Below are positions 42,569 through 53,255 of a DNA stretch of 64,000 nt, one piece after another. Position 1 is the first letter of the stretch. Every line of letters begins with the position of its first letter. Source of the DNA: Rhizoctonia solani (Eukaryota > Basidiomycota > Agaricomycetes > Cantharellales > Ceratobasidiaceae). Under the pieces are notes generated by a model. It ran no database searches, had not been told where the DNA came from, and saw only the letters and a list, made by a program, of their open reading frames with translations. Made by a program: the position numbers and the translations under genes. The stretch lies in assembly GCF_016906535.1 (NCBI RefSeq), contig NC_057385.1:1-64000 (forward strand), read 5' to 3'.

Positions 42569-45500
42569 ATGCCCAAATTAAGCAAGAAGGATCACAAAGA
42601 CCATGAAGCTTGCTTTCAAGCAGCACAGCAAGATTATGCTAGCAGAAAATATAAAATGTACACTGACGCTGCCCAAGAGCATCAAATCTCCTGTGTTACC
42701 CTATCAAACCATATCAAAGGCAAGCACACAGATGCATGCACTGCTCAGGAGTCACAATAGAAGCTCTCAAAACCTGTTGAGCAAACACTTCTTGACTGGT
42801 GTATTCTCAGTGGGATGATTGGTTTACCATGGACCAAAGAAACCCTTTTATCCCATGCACAAGCAGTTGCTGATCCTGGTGTCAAAATTACCATGACCTG
42901 GTGTCAACACCTCCTCCATTGTTACCATTGCAGGCTCAAATACAAGTATGCATACAAGCTTGATCCAAAGCAGGCTTCTGGGTTCAATTGTCCAAATGTT
43001 GAAACCTATTTCAACATGTTCAAGAAATTAATTGAAGACTACAATATACCTATTGAACATATCTACAACATGGATGAGAAGGGTTTACAGATTGGCAGGG
43101 GAAGGTCAACAAGTTGTTGCAAGCATATATTCAGCCTCCTCCAAAAAGCGCAGTACAAGCTGAAGCATGACAGCCTTGAATTGATGACCATCATTGAATG
43201 TATCTGTGTGGATGGATTTGAAATGAAACCTACCTTTGTTCATCAGCCTGGAGATGTAGGTTTCTGGTGGGAGAACAAAGAAATTAGCTGGTAAGTGTAT
43301 ATCCAAGCCATCTTGCTTGGAATAGAATTGATGCAGTTTACTTACCAGTTGTGTCCCAACTGAGGACAGATGGACATTGGATGATATTTGTGAGGCCTGG
43401 TTCACCAAAGTGTTCCTCAAGACCACAGCTGAGAGGCAAGTATCCAACATGCCACTTGTGCTTCTTCTTGATGGACACGGCTCCCATATTACCCCACAAG
43501 TTCTTGGGGCAGCCTACAAAAATAACATGTTCATTATCTGCCTTCCACCAAAAACAACTCACAAGCTTCAGCCACTTGATGTTGGGGTGTTCAATTTAGT
43601 CCAAGTGGTGTGGAAGCAACTCTGTGAAGACAGTACCAAGATTGGCAAGCCTATCACCAGAACCACTGCCATCTCAAGGTATATGGAGGCTTGGAAGTCC
43701 AGGCTACACCCCACTGCCATCAAAGACGCCTGGTGGCAATCTGGTCAACACCCACTTGACCCAGGCATTTTTGGGGACAAAGATTACGCACCCAGCACCA
43801 TCTCATCCACTTGTGTCCATTTGCCCCCATCATTCCCACAGCTTGATGTCCCTGTGCTTGACCAACCAATTGGAATTGTCAAACCCAACCCAGGCGCCTT
43901 AGACCAAGTGTACAACCCCCCACCATTCAAGGTTCCCAATGCTGCACAAATGCAGGCACCCAAAGGTGCCAATCCTGCTCCAGAAGGTGTGTGGTTAGTT
44001 ACTGTTATAGAGTAGGGTTTTAGGGACTATGTAATTAAGTACAAAATATAATAAAGTGATTAATAGATTAGTTATCTATGGATATAAAAGGCAATAGACT
44101 AGCTATATGAGGGTAAATTAGGTTAGTAATCAGGGTGATCCCTACACTTAACAAGTAATCAAGCAATTACTGCAGATGCAGGTGGTTGGTTATGCTTATA
44201 CCTATAGTATGAAGGTTAGTATTGAGTCTTAGTTACCTACTACAATTTATCTGGATTTGTTGGTAATTTATTTGACTGAGATTGCACTCAGTTAAGGTGT
44301 ATATGCCGCTCTCAAGGCCTTAAACTCTCCCAACTGACTTACTCAAGAGGTTCAGGGTCGCCCTAGAGCCTTTCCTAGCTACCCAGTATCTGTTGGGACC
44401 TTGCTAGAGGCTATATGCGCCAAGATACCTTACAGGTTAAGTTCAGTGAGCTTAAGAGGCTAAGAAAGCAAAATAAGACACTCTAAACTAAGTTAAGAAG
44501 ATCTAATAGATCTTCAAGTTCACACAAGGGGTAAGAATGGGATGAAAAGAAGATGTATTCAAAGGGTCTCCCTCAAAGGCTTTATATACCCCAGAGGGAG
44601 AACAAATAACTATACATGATGTACAAAAGAGGAAGTTACATGAGAGGTACAGTCTGAGCTATTTGATACATAAAGACCAATTAGTCCCAATAAGTCCTAG
44701 TGGGATAGACCCAAGGCTATGTACAGAATGTTCTAGAGCATACATGACTAAATTACATTAGTGTGAATGCTAAAAATAACCTTGAGGCAAGGTAGGATCT
44801 CATAGAAAAAGCTAGAAACTTAAATGGTTAGTATCTCCATCAATTTGGCTCAGAATCAGGCGATTCCTTTTTGAGAAGTGAGATGCCGGAGCCTCCGACC
44901 TATTGGTATTTGTCTGCATAGTAATATGCCTATTTCCCGCCAAGATATTGGCGTTGGCGCGCCCCGCCAACCTTTGGCGCTTATTTGCAATTACTAAGCG
45001 CTGGCGTTTGCATGCTTACTTGCACTTGTTCTATGGTCTATAAGTACCGTTCCTACATATAAATGCATGATACAAAAAATGCTATCAATAATAGAAATAA
45101 TATTATGACCACTTTGCATAATCAGACGTGTATATATGCAAGCGCAATGAGGAAATAAAGTATAAAAGGTCTTATAGCACCATCAGTTTCCAAATATAGT
45201 AATGCCTATGCCCATATTTGGATAGAGCAAGTATGATTACTACAGTTTGCACTATTTACTATTGGCAATTAGGGGCGCATATGTCTAAATTAGTCATTCC
45301 ATAACAGTTACAGCTCTTTGACTCATTCTCACTCACCTTGAATAGCACCTTGTAACTTGTTGCACCCAATGCAACCAGTTTGTATTGACTATATACACAA
45401 CTGGAGGGGGTTGCCGTTGAAGCAACAAGTCCAGGGGTATAAAGACAATGCAGAGGCTACATGGGAATTGGTCCATGAGCTCTTGAATTGACTTGAGAGC

Positions 45501-46070
45501 ACCAATGCACATGCAGCACTCCTTCAGGCCAAAAACCAAGGGCTTTGCCAGCAAGTCCAGGCCTGTACAAAGCCACAGAGGGCCCAAGACAAAGCAGCTG
45601 CAGCTTTGTTGGTGCAAAAGCATGGGTTTTTGATGAACCCAGAGACCAAAGCCAAGTTCCAAACGCATCTGGCTGAGTTACAAGAGAAACAGGCAGCCAA
45701 CAAACAAAAGGTGATGGAAAAGGAGGTGCAAGCAAGGGAGCTTGAGGGTAAGCATAGCTGGATGATTGCAGATCCCAACTACGTGTTTGCTGGGACAATC
45801 CAGAGTTACAAGGTTGCCAATCTCAAGCAGATTGGTGACCTTGCAGCATTGCTTGCCCTCCTGTTTGTTGGCCTGAAAAAAGCCAATATTTTTAATAATA
45901 TAGCCAACCATTTTGAGACTCACCCAGAGCTCAAAGCTCTCCCTCAATATTCTAATCTCTTTTGCGTTACTTGCCCTTGTCAAACTGGCCCCACAGTCAA
46001 TCACAACCACAAAGCTATTGACCAAGTGCCAGTGATGGTGACCAAACCCACACTCCCACCTCAGCCATAG
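42569..46070 (+). pseudogene. Pogo/Fot1-like DDE transposase, broken and split by LTR-D
   Basis: The frame starts MPKLSKKDHKDHEACFQAAQ with a CENP-B-type helix-turn-helix (VTLSNHIKGKHT). An in-frame TAG at 42758-42760 follows. The catalytic part holds HIYNMDEKGLQIGRG (first Asp), LLLDGHGSHIT (second Asp) and KLQPLDVGVFNLVQ (third acidic site). An intron lies near 43290-43348 (GTAAGT..CAG). After PAPEGVWLV the sequence is interrupted by LTR-D (44003-45306, TSD GTTAC). It resumes near 45307 with a coiled-coil C-terminal part (KFQTHLAELQEKQAANKQKV) up to 46070; assignment of this last part to the same protein is inference. Such enzymes cut and paste elements at TA sites; this one cannot be functional as it stands. 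Confidence 0.82.
44003..45306. mobile_element. Solo LTR-D, 1,304 bp, TSD GTTAC
   Basis: Starts TGTTATAGAG and ends TTCCATAACA; flanked by GTTAC at 43998-44002 and 45307-45311. Non-coding. Shares CTAGAGGCTATATGCGCCAA and TTTGGCGCTTATT with other LTR sequence in the window. The length is large for a solo LTR; a non-autonomous element with unrecognised internal repeats is the alternative. Confidence 0.78.
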
Positions 46071-47782
46071 CCAGCATGTTTGTATGTAGTAATATTATCT
46101 GTATATATTAGTGATTTTGCAAATCTATGTACATGATCAAAGATCCCAAGTCAGTCACCATTCTTGCAAACTGGTGCGCTTGTTGATTGTTTCATGCTTG
46201 GTCAGCAGTGGCTAATCTTCTGTGTTGGATCACCGGACTGAGGGTGCGCTCATAGGTGGGTCAAACAAAATAGGTTGAATGTTTTGTTGAGTACCACTGT
46301 GTACCCAAAAGTTACAGATAGTCCAACCCTGGGCGTTGGATGCCCAGGAATCCATACCTTGTTGGAGGTAGATATGCTTGGTTTGGGTGTAGATGTGAAA
46401 TTCCAACCCCTGGTGGGGTCCAGATCCTTGTTGTCTCCTGGGGTTGGACTCTTGCTGGGGGTTGGGTTCCTAATAAATTCCTTGATTAATTGCTACACAT
46501 TAGTTAGATGAACAAGTCATGTGACTGAAAATCACTTTTATATTGATTTCTATATATTAGGAAATACTCAGTCCACATACATCACTTGTCTCTTGAATGC
46601 TCTATCATAGCCACCAACCTGGCCACTCTGGTTGCGCTTTTTTGCACCCAGTGCATTTTTGTGAGATCCATCTGCCTATCTGCACATTCATGCAACCAGC
46701 TGCGCAACCATCCACGCAACCATCTGCACAACCATTGCCGCTCCTGCTCCCACCCCACCAAGGTATATAAACCCCCACCCTCAGATGAGTGTGAGTTCCC
46801 TCTAATTCATCCCCCCCCTGCCTCTGACCCTTCCTGCTTAGCTGCTGTACACCTGCCAAAAAATTAGCTAAAATTCAGTAAGTAATTCCAATGCTATAAA
46901 ACCCAGCATTGAGCTGATCAATTGTATGCTACAATCATTTCAATGGCTTCACAACACACTGATTATTCCCTACAGGTATATTACATCTCATCTCAAAAAA
47001 TAGCATACATTTGCTTTGCTAAAGTAAGTAGATAATTAACCAAAATAACCTGCCACTCAGCCAATGCATGGGCCAATTGGCTCAACAAGGAGCTCCAAAA
47101 ACTTCAAGCTGCTGTTGTTGTTGCCGCCGCCGTCTCTTCCTCCTCCAACCTATCCTTTCTTCCTTCAGGAGCCGCAGCTTCATTTGCTGCTAAGCCACAA
47201 ATGGTCTACATTTTCAACATGAGCCAGACTAACAATAATCAATGGTACACATATGGAAGTGGGATAGCAAGTGCTCATACATTGATACAATGTTTTTTCA
47301 GGAACACCCAAAGCAGGACCCAAAGATAACCTCAAGAGCTCAGCCGCAACATTGTCAATATCTGTTTCCCCTTTTTGATTTGTTTGGTTTTCACTCTTTG
47401 CTCCACTTTTGCTGTAAGTTTATTTTTACCTGTATCATCCAGTTGACTGTGTCCATGCAAACATTGCCCTTAGTACTATCCCTATGTCTTCATTGACGTG
47501 GCTTGCTGTATTTTTACTGTTTTCTTCTAGTGTTATCCGCCTCAGCACCCTTGAACCAGACAAGTTGCACACCAGGTCAGCTCTGATATCAATTTTTCTG
47601 CACCAAGGGATTGGATTTAGATATCAATGTAATTAGTATTTAGGAATATAACTCAATTACGTTATTATTATTATTATACAAGAAACTGCACCTTGGTGCA
47701 AGTGTCCCACACCCAGGTGTTGGATTCTGCAAGGGTCAGATTGAGGGGGGTTGGATTGTGCACCTACAAAAACACAAAGGGG
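46071..47782. other. Region between pogo remnant and Gypsy-C, no confident gene
   Basis: A plus-strand open stretch near 47060-47330 (NKELQKLQAAVVVAAAVSSS, then MVYIFNMSQTNNNQWYTYGS) looks protein-like but has no clear start and no family I recognise; 46586-46867 is Cys/His/Pro-rich and probably spurious. 47778-47782 (AGGGG) is the target duplicate of Gypsy-C. Confidence 0.4.
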
Positions 47783-48014
47783 TGTAAAACTCTGTAAATT
47801 GAATGTAGATAAATTTATTGCAATCTTAATGACAAGACTAGTTGACAAGATCACAAACACTTGATTGATGTAAGAGAAAAAACAGTACATGAAAATTTTG
47901 GGTATGCGGGCCTTAAAAGGTGCCGCAGTACTATACAGGACTTAATAAGGGAAATGATACATCCAGTAACACTAAATGAGACCAATGAGTAAAGAGTGAT
48001 ACTGTTTTGTTACA
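47783..48014 (-). repeat. Gypsy-C 3' LTR
   Basis: 232 bp, plus strand TGTAAAACTC..TTTTGTTACA. Several CG dinucleotides of the other LTR are TG or CA here. Confidence 0.93.
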
Positions 48015-48018
48015 TTTG

Positions 48019-48453
48019 TGTCCTGGACACGGTCACATGACCAGTACAAGTGGTTGCATGCTGGCCCAAGCCCAAATTTGGGGGGTAGCAGGTGTAATCA
48101 TGGGTTGTCAGCAGAGGAATAATAGGGCTCTATGGCTTAGTGGTCAAGCTGGTTCAATTCCGGCTAGTTCTATTTTCCTCTGTTTATGACACTTGGTAGA
48201 ACTTGGAAGGACACCAGTTCTATTCCCACCATGGGAAAAACTTTTCACAGGGGTGCTGCCCACCCAAAAAAGGGGGGCAGTGTCCTGGACACGGTCACAT
48301 GACCAGTACAAGTGGTTGCATGCTGGCCCAAGCCCAAATTTGGGGGGTAGCAGGTGTAATCATGGGTTGTCAGCAGAGGAATAATAGGGCTCTATGGCTT
48401 AGTGGTCAAGCTGGTTCAATTCCGGCTAGTTCTATTTTCCTCTGTTTATGACA
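48019..48453 (+). mobile_element. Complete TRIM (miniature LTR retrotransposon), TSD ATTTG
   Basis: Two identical 173-bp LTRs (48019-48191 and 48281-48453, TGTCCTGGACAC..TTTATGACA) bracket an 89-bp internal region. Target duplicates ATTTG lie at 48014-48018 and 48454-48458. Two bases after the first LTR comes TGGTAGAACTTGG (from 48194), shaped like a tRNA primer-binding site; AAAAAAGGGGGGCAG (48266-48280) is a polypurine tract abutting the second LTR. There is no coding capacity, so it depends on another element's enzymes. Identical LTRs mean a very recent insertion, into the 3' border of Gypsy-C. Confidence 0.9.
48133..48176 (+). promoter_or_regulatory. Pol III-type box A, box B and T4 inside the TRIM LTR
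   Basis: TGGCTTAGTGG (48133-48143) fits box A TRGYNNARNGG at every position and GGTTCAATTCC (48151-48161) fits box B GGTTCRANNCC at every position, 7 bases apart; TTTT follows at 48173-48176. GCTGG/CCGGC around TTCAATT forms a T-arm-like hairpin. The same array recurs in the second LTR at 48395-48438. Spacing is much shorter than in a tRNA gene, so activity is unproven. Confidence 0.5.
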
Positions 48454-49478
48454 ATTTGCCCTCCAGGAGATGTGATGGTCTATGTCTCCTTATTGACCTG
48501 AGTAGTAAATTTGTCAGTAACTTCCATTACTTGTGGTCCTTGCTTGACTCCTTCTCCTCTGTGCCTGGTTCCTTCCTTATCCTTCCTGAAAGCTTCTCCT
48601 TCCCCTTCCCTACAAGCTCCTGGGTCTTGTGTTTCAGTTCCTCCCAACTGTTTTTCCTTGGAGGTTGTTTCAACTGATCCAGATTGGTTAGGGACAAGCT
48701 TGGGTGTGGGTTGAAGTCCAGGGTTGGTAGGCATTTGGGTACCAATAGGCTTGGCGTCAAGCATCTTGGAGTCTCCAATGGCAAGCTGCTCAATGGGGAT
48801 GGGAATAGAGAGTCCACTATGCAGGCAATGGTGGCTACCTTGCAGTAAGTCTCCTTGGATGGTTGATGGGGTATTGGGAGCTGTAATGGATGCTTGTTTG
48901 CTTGAGTTGTTGAACACTTGTAACTGATGATCCTCCATAGACTGTTAATGAACCTTGAAGTTGCCAACCCCGTCTGAAGGTCCAAGGGTTGTAGCTCCAA
49001 GTCCTGTACTGAGTCCAAATCCAAAGCTGCTGTTGTATTCTTGTGTGAGTTGCCATGCTTCTTGGTAAGCCTGGATGACATGTGGTGGGTAGGATGCAGC
49101 AAAGGCAAGGATTTTGTTGTTTTGAGGGATAGTGAGTTCAGCACTGACTCCAGTTGGTTGACCTGAGTGTGAGTTCAACCCAATAACATCTCTAGGTCCC
49201 TTGTTGCCCTTAGGATATTGTCCACGGCCTGCATAGTCTCCCCCATTTGTTCCACTAGTTGGTCTGCATGGTATTCTAGGTCCCTCAGTAGTTGGTAATC
49301 AATTGGCGGCTCTGGCGCTGGGGGAGGTAGATTGGTTGGTATCATTGGTGTAGGGCTGCAAGCTATTGGGGGAATGGATTCTGGCTTGTTTGCATCCCAG
49401 CTTGGGCAATTTGCTTTGCCTTTGGGTGCGGCCCATTTGTTCAGGAGTCTTCCCAGGAACCTGATGATTTCTTCCTGC

Positions 49479-50050
49479 TGTTGTAGACACAATCAATACC
49501 AGGGAATTTATTCCCATTTTCTCGGATTTAAACAAAGGAAAACGGACAATATTTTCAATCACGTGACTTTGGCGCTTATATCATACGCTAAGCGCCAAGC
49601 CATGTCCCCATCTGCGCTTACTCATCACACGTAGCCACCTCCACCTGATGACATCACTATGACATGTCAGTGACATGTATGCATGAGTAAGGCCAACTGC
49701 AGATTGGGGTTCTTATTTGATATGGTATTGCATATAGTTGTATTTGTAATTAGGTAGCTCTGTAATATATAAAGAGGCCAGTTGACCATGGTAACACCCA
49801 GGTTGATTACCTCTTGTTGCATCCCCCAACTGTACAAGGACCTTACAGTCCAGAAAGCACTTAGATACACGCCTTAAGCGTTGGACTCACTGTACATGCA
49901 TAGCTTGCCACCGCCTTACAGTGTGTGGTCATTGTAGATAGGTAGCTTGTTGTCATAGGTAGCACTCCCACCGCCTTACGCGGTTTCTCACTTGGTACAT
50001 ACAGCCACAAGCGCCCGCTGCCTTGACACCCCTTAAGGACATCTAGGACA
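49479..50050 (+). mobile_element. Solo LTR-B, TSD CCTGC
   Basis: 572 bp, TGTTGTAGAC..ATCTAGGACA, flanked by CCTGC at 49474-49478 and 50051-50055. Inserted in the Gypsy-C C-terminal extension. Confidence 0.93.
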
Positions 50051-50378
50051 CCTGCTTGATTGTTGGGATCAGTGGCTATGGTCCACAGGGTTAACACTGG
50101 TACAAGTTTCCCTTCTGGGTATTGATTGCTTACTGACTGGGAGGTTGTCTCTATAAGCAGGTGGTGCATACCCCCTTCCCCTACCTCAAGGGTTCCTGCG
50201 CCTGTGCCCTTGTCCCCTTTGGAATCAAGGGTACGTTGGAGCTTGAGCATTGTGAAGGGCAGCTTGAGCATTGTATGATTGGGCTTGTGTGTTGTATAAA
50301 TGGGATTGAAGTAGAGCCTGAAAGGTGCTGCCACGTTGATTGTTGTGCGGTCTGAACCTTGGGCGGTTTGGTGGTGGG

Positions 50379-50950
50379 TGTCCTAGACATCTGTAAGGAC
50401 GTCAAGGGTGCAGGCGCTTATGGCTGTGTGGAAGTACAAATAGTACCGCTTAAGGCAGCAAGGTATACCCTACAACATCTAACAACTAAACTACAATGGC
50501 CAAGGCCGTAAGGGCAATGGCTAGCTATGTACGTACAGTGGAGTCAACGCTTAAGGCGTGTATGGAACTACTAAGTGATCTGGCTGTAAGGCCTTGTACA
50601 AGTGGGAGTGCAACAAGAGGTAATCAACCTGGGTGTTACCATGGTCAGTTGGCCTCCTTATATATTCTACAGAGTGACTAATTACAAATACATTATATCC
50701 AATACCTAATCCAATAAGAACCCCACTCTGCAGTTGGCCTTACTCATGCATACGTGTCACTGACGTGTCATGATGACACCATAGGTGGAGGTGGCTACGT
50801 GTGATGAATAAGCGCAGGTGGGGACGTGGCTTGGCGCTTATTGTATGATATAAGCGCCGAAGTCACATGATTGAAAATGTCCTCTGATTGCCTTTGTTTA
50901 AATCCAAGAAAATGGGAATAAATTCCCTGGTATCAATTGTGTCTACAACA
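50379..50950 (-). mobile_element. Solo LTR-B, TSD GTGGG
   Basis: 572 bp, plus strand TGTCCTAGAC..GTCTACAACA, flanked by GTGGG at 50374-50378 and 50951-50955. Opposite orientation to the copy 330 bp to its left. Confidence 0.93.
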
Positions 50951-51256
50951 GTGGGCCGCTATGAGGCATGTGTAGACTAGCTCTGTAGATGCGTATGTGA
51001 ATGGATAGGGAAGCGGGAGTGGGTTGGTTGGTCCAACTCCTTGTTTGTTCTTAAGTATCCTGGTTGAGTGTACTTGTAAAATTTTGCCCAAATTTTTATT
51101 ACCTGTATACTCAATCTTGTGGTCATCACTTTCACTTCTTTTGGAGTTGCTAATTAGGAATTCATCTTTCAGGGGTAATTGACTTGCTTGCGTGACCCCT
51201 TGCACTTCAAAGTATTGGAAAAGTGCTAGTAGGTGTTTGATTGCCTTGTATGGCTC

Positions 51257-51826
51257 TGTTACAACCCCCTAACATATACCATCAGGATTGCACAATTTTT
51301 CTCATATTTTTAGTATTGTTTCCAAACTAGTTATCTTATGTTTTTCAATCACGTGACCTTGGCGCTTATTATGCCAAGATGCCGCGCCAAGATGCCGTGC
51401 CAAGGGCGCTTAGGAGAAATCCATGCTTCTGCACAACCCGCAGCACGCTTCTCTTTTCATATGAACTCTTCCTTTCTCACAAGCATTGACCATGTATATA
51501 CTTCTCAGTTGTCTATATAAACAGCAGGAAAATCACTTGGAGACCCCAAGTTGATTTTACCTTGTCTCATACCCATTGAGGAGGATCCAGCCAGCTAAGT
51601 AGCCAGCCCCCAGAAGTTCTGCTGACGCATTGCCCCTTTATCTCACCTACCACACCTCCAGGCCTAAGGCCCCTTTGCATTGGCAGTAGATAGTTAGTCG
51701 TTGCCATAAGTGACTTAATTAGTTAGTAGTTAGCCTTAGATAGTAGATTACATAAGCTAGTGTAGTAGTACAGCCACAAGCGCCTGCCTCCACCAGCATG
51801 TACCCACCTTACAGTGGCATACAACA
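51257..51826 (+). mobile_element. Solo LTR-A, TSD GGCTC
   Basis: 570 bp, TGTTACAACC..CATACAACA, flanked by GGCTC at 51252-51256 and 51827-51831. Inserted just after the integrase barrel of Gypsy-C. Confidence 0.93.
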
Positions 51827-52669
51827 GGCTCCTAGGTGATTTCTCCGCCATGCCATAACACTTGGAACAGTGCACAGTTGCCTCTTCCCTGGTGGCTAGT
51901 GATTCTTTCTATGCTCCATTGATCTTTGTCTCCCTCAAGTCCCACAAATTGCTGGTAGTCATGTTGCAGGAATCTGTTGTCCTCTCCAGGTATGTGTAGT
52001 TTCAATAGTGATGCGTGAAACGTTGGTTTAATACCTCTATGCTTCAATTTGTTGGGTAGTTTCACCTTGTAAGTTGTTCCCTCTACAATCACTTCTTTGA
52101 CTACTAGTGGTCCAATGTATTTGTTCACTAACGTTTGGGATTTTCCTTCTGGGATTGCCATATTTTTTGTAGATACAAATACTAGACTTTCCTTAACAAA
52201 TGGCACTGGTCTGCGCCCTTTGTTGGCTTGTAGGGTCTGAGCTGGTCTTTGTGCTAGTATTGCATCATGAGCCATCATTTGTGTGGAACGTATGGTGCAT
52301 GCTTGTTGTTTCATGCCCTCCAGGTCAGTTTCCATTTGGATGAGCATTGGTTGGGGCAACCGTCCATAATTCAGCTTAAATGGGCTGTAGCTGGTTGTCT
52401 CTGATTGGGCAGAGTTGATTGCAAATTCTACTCCAGGTAACCATGGTGCCCAGTCTCTCTGGGCTCTGTTTACAAACGTGCAGAGCATGCTTCCAACTGA
52501 GTGGTTCTTTTGTTCAACCAATCCATTGGTTTCTGGGTGGTAAGTCAACAAAAACACTAGCTCTGTTCCCACTAGTGCGTTCAATTCTTTGTGAAAGTCC
52601 AGTGTGAATAGCTTATCCCTATCACTCACTATTATGTCTGGGTACCCATGTATTTTTGCTACGTCTGTG

Positions 52670-53255
52670 TGTTGTAGACACAATCAATACCACGGAATTT
52701 ATTCCAATTTTCTCAAATTTAAACAAAGCTAAACGGACAACATTTTCAATCACGTGACTTCGGCGCTTATATCATATGCTAAGCGCCAAGCCACGTCCCC
52801 ATCCGCGCTTAACTCAGCACACGTAACCACCTCCACTTGATGACATCATTATGACACATCAGTGACATGTATGCATGAGTAAGGCCAACTGCAGAGCAGG
52901 GTTCTTATTGGATTAGATATTGCATATAGTGTATTTGTAATTAGCTCACCTGTAGAATATATAAGGAGGACAACCAACCATGGTAACACCCAGGTTGATT
53001 ACCTCTTGTTGCATCCCCCATACTGTACAAGGCTTTAGGCCAGTAACTACTAAGCCCCCTCTCTCCTGTACTCATTGCCTTAAGCAACTCTCCCACTGTA
53101 GATACATAGTTTGTCAACGCCCTTAAGGCCTTGGTTGCTGTACTTAGGTAGTTAGTTGTTGTAGGTACCTCCTCTCTGCCTTACACGGTTTTTACTTAGC
53201 TCCATACAGCCACAAGTGCCCGCTACCTCAATGCCCCTTACAGACGTCTAGGACA
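52670..53255 (+). mobile_element. Solo LTR-B, TSD CTGTG
   Basis: 586 bp, TGTTGTAGAC..GTCTAGGACA, flanked by CTGTG at 52665-52669 and 53256-53260. It splits the integrase core between TAKDMAQVYYT and DVAKIHGYPD. Confidence 0.93.

Larger units (their letters stand above)
48480..52669 (-). pseudogene. Gypsy-C integrase end and ~525-residue C-terminal extension, in nested pieces
   Basis: 52669-51827 continues the integrase: HGYPDIIVSDRDKLFTLDF, then YHPETNGLVEQKNHSVGSML, PWLPGVEFAINSAQ and a C-terminal barrel (GPLVVKEVIVEGTTYKVKLP). TAG at 51835-51837 (EIT-stop) precedes the LTR-A. Beyond it 51251-50951 reads EPYKAIKHLLALFQYFEVQG. Reading continues in frame across the LTR-B copies through 50373-50051 and 49478-48480, a Pro/Ser/Gln/Thr-rich extension. 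Removing each LTR plus one target duplicate restores the frame exactly. Stops: TGA at 49299 and TAA at 48945. The extension matches no family I know. Confidence 0.72.

Noticed and set aside
46586..46867. Cys/His-rich protein in the interval before Gypsy-C
   Set aside because: No start context, no spacing of a known zinc finger, and composition follows CAACC-type nucleotide words.
48133..48161. Functional tRNA gene or tRNA-derived SINE
   Set aside because: Box A and B are only 7 bp apart with no anticodon arm and no acceptor pairing. TG..CA ends, 5-bp duplications, a polypurine tract and paired direct repeats indicate an LTR element instead.
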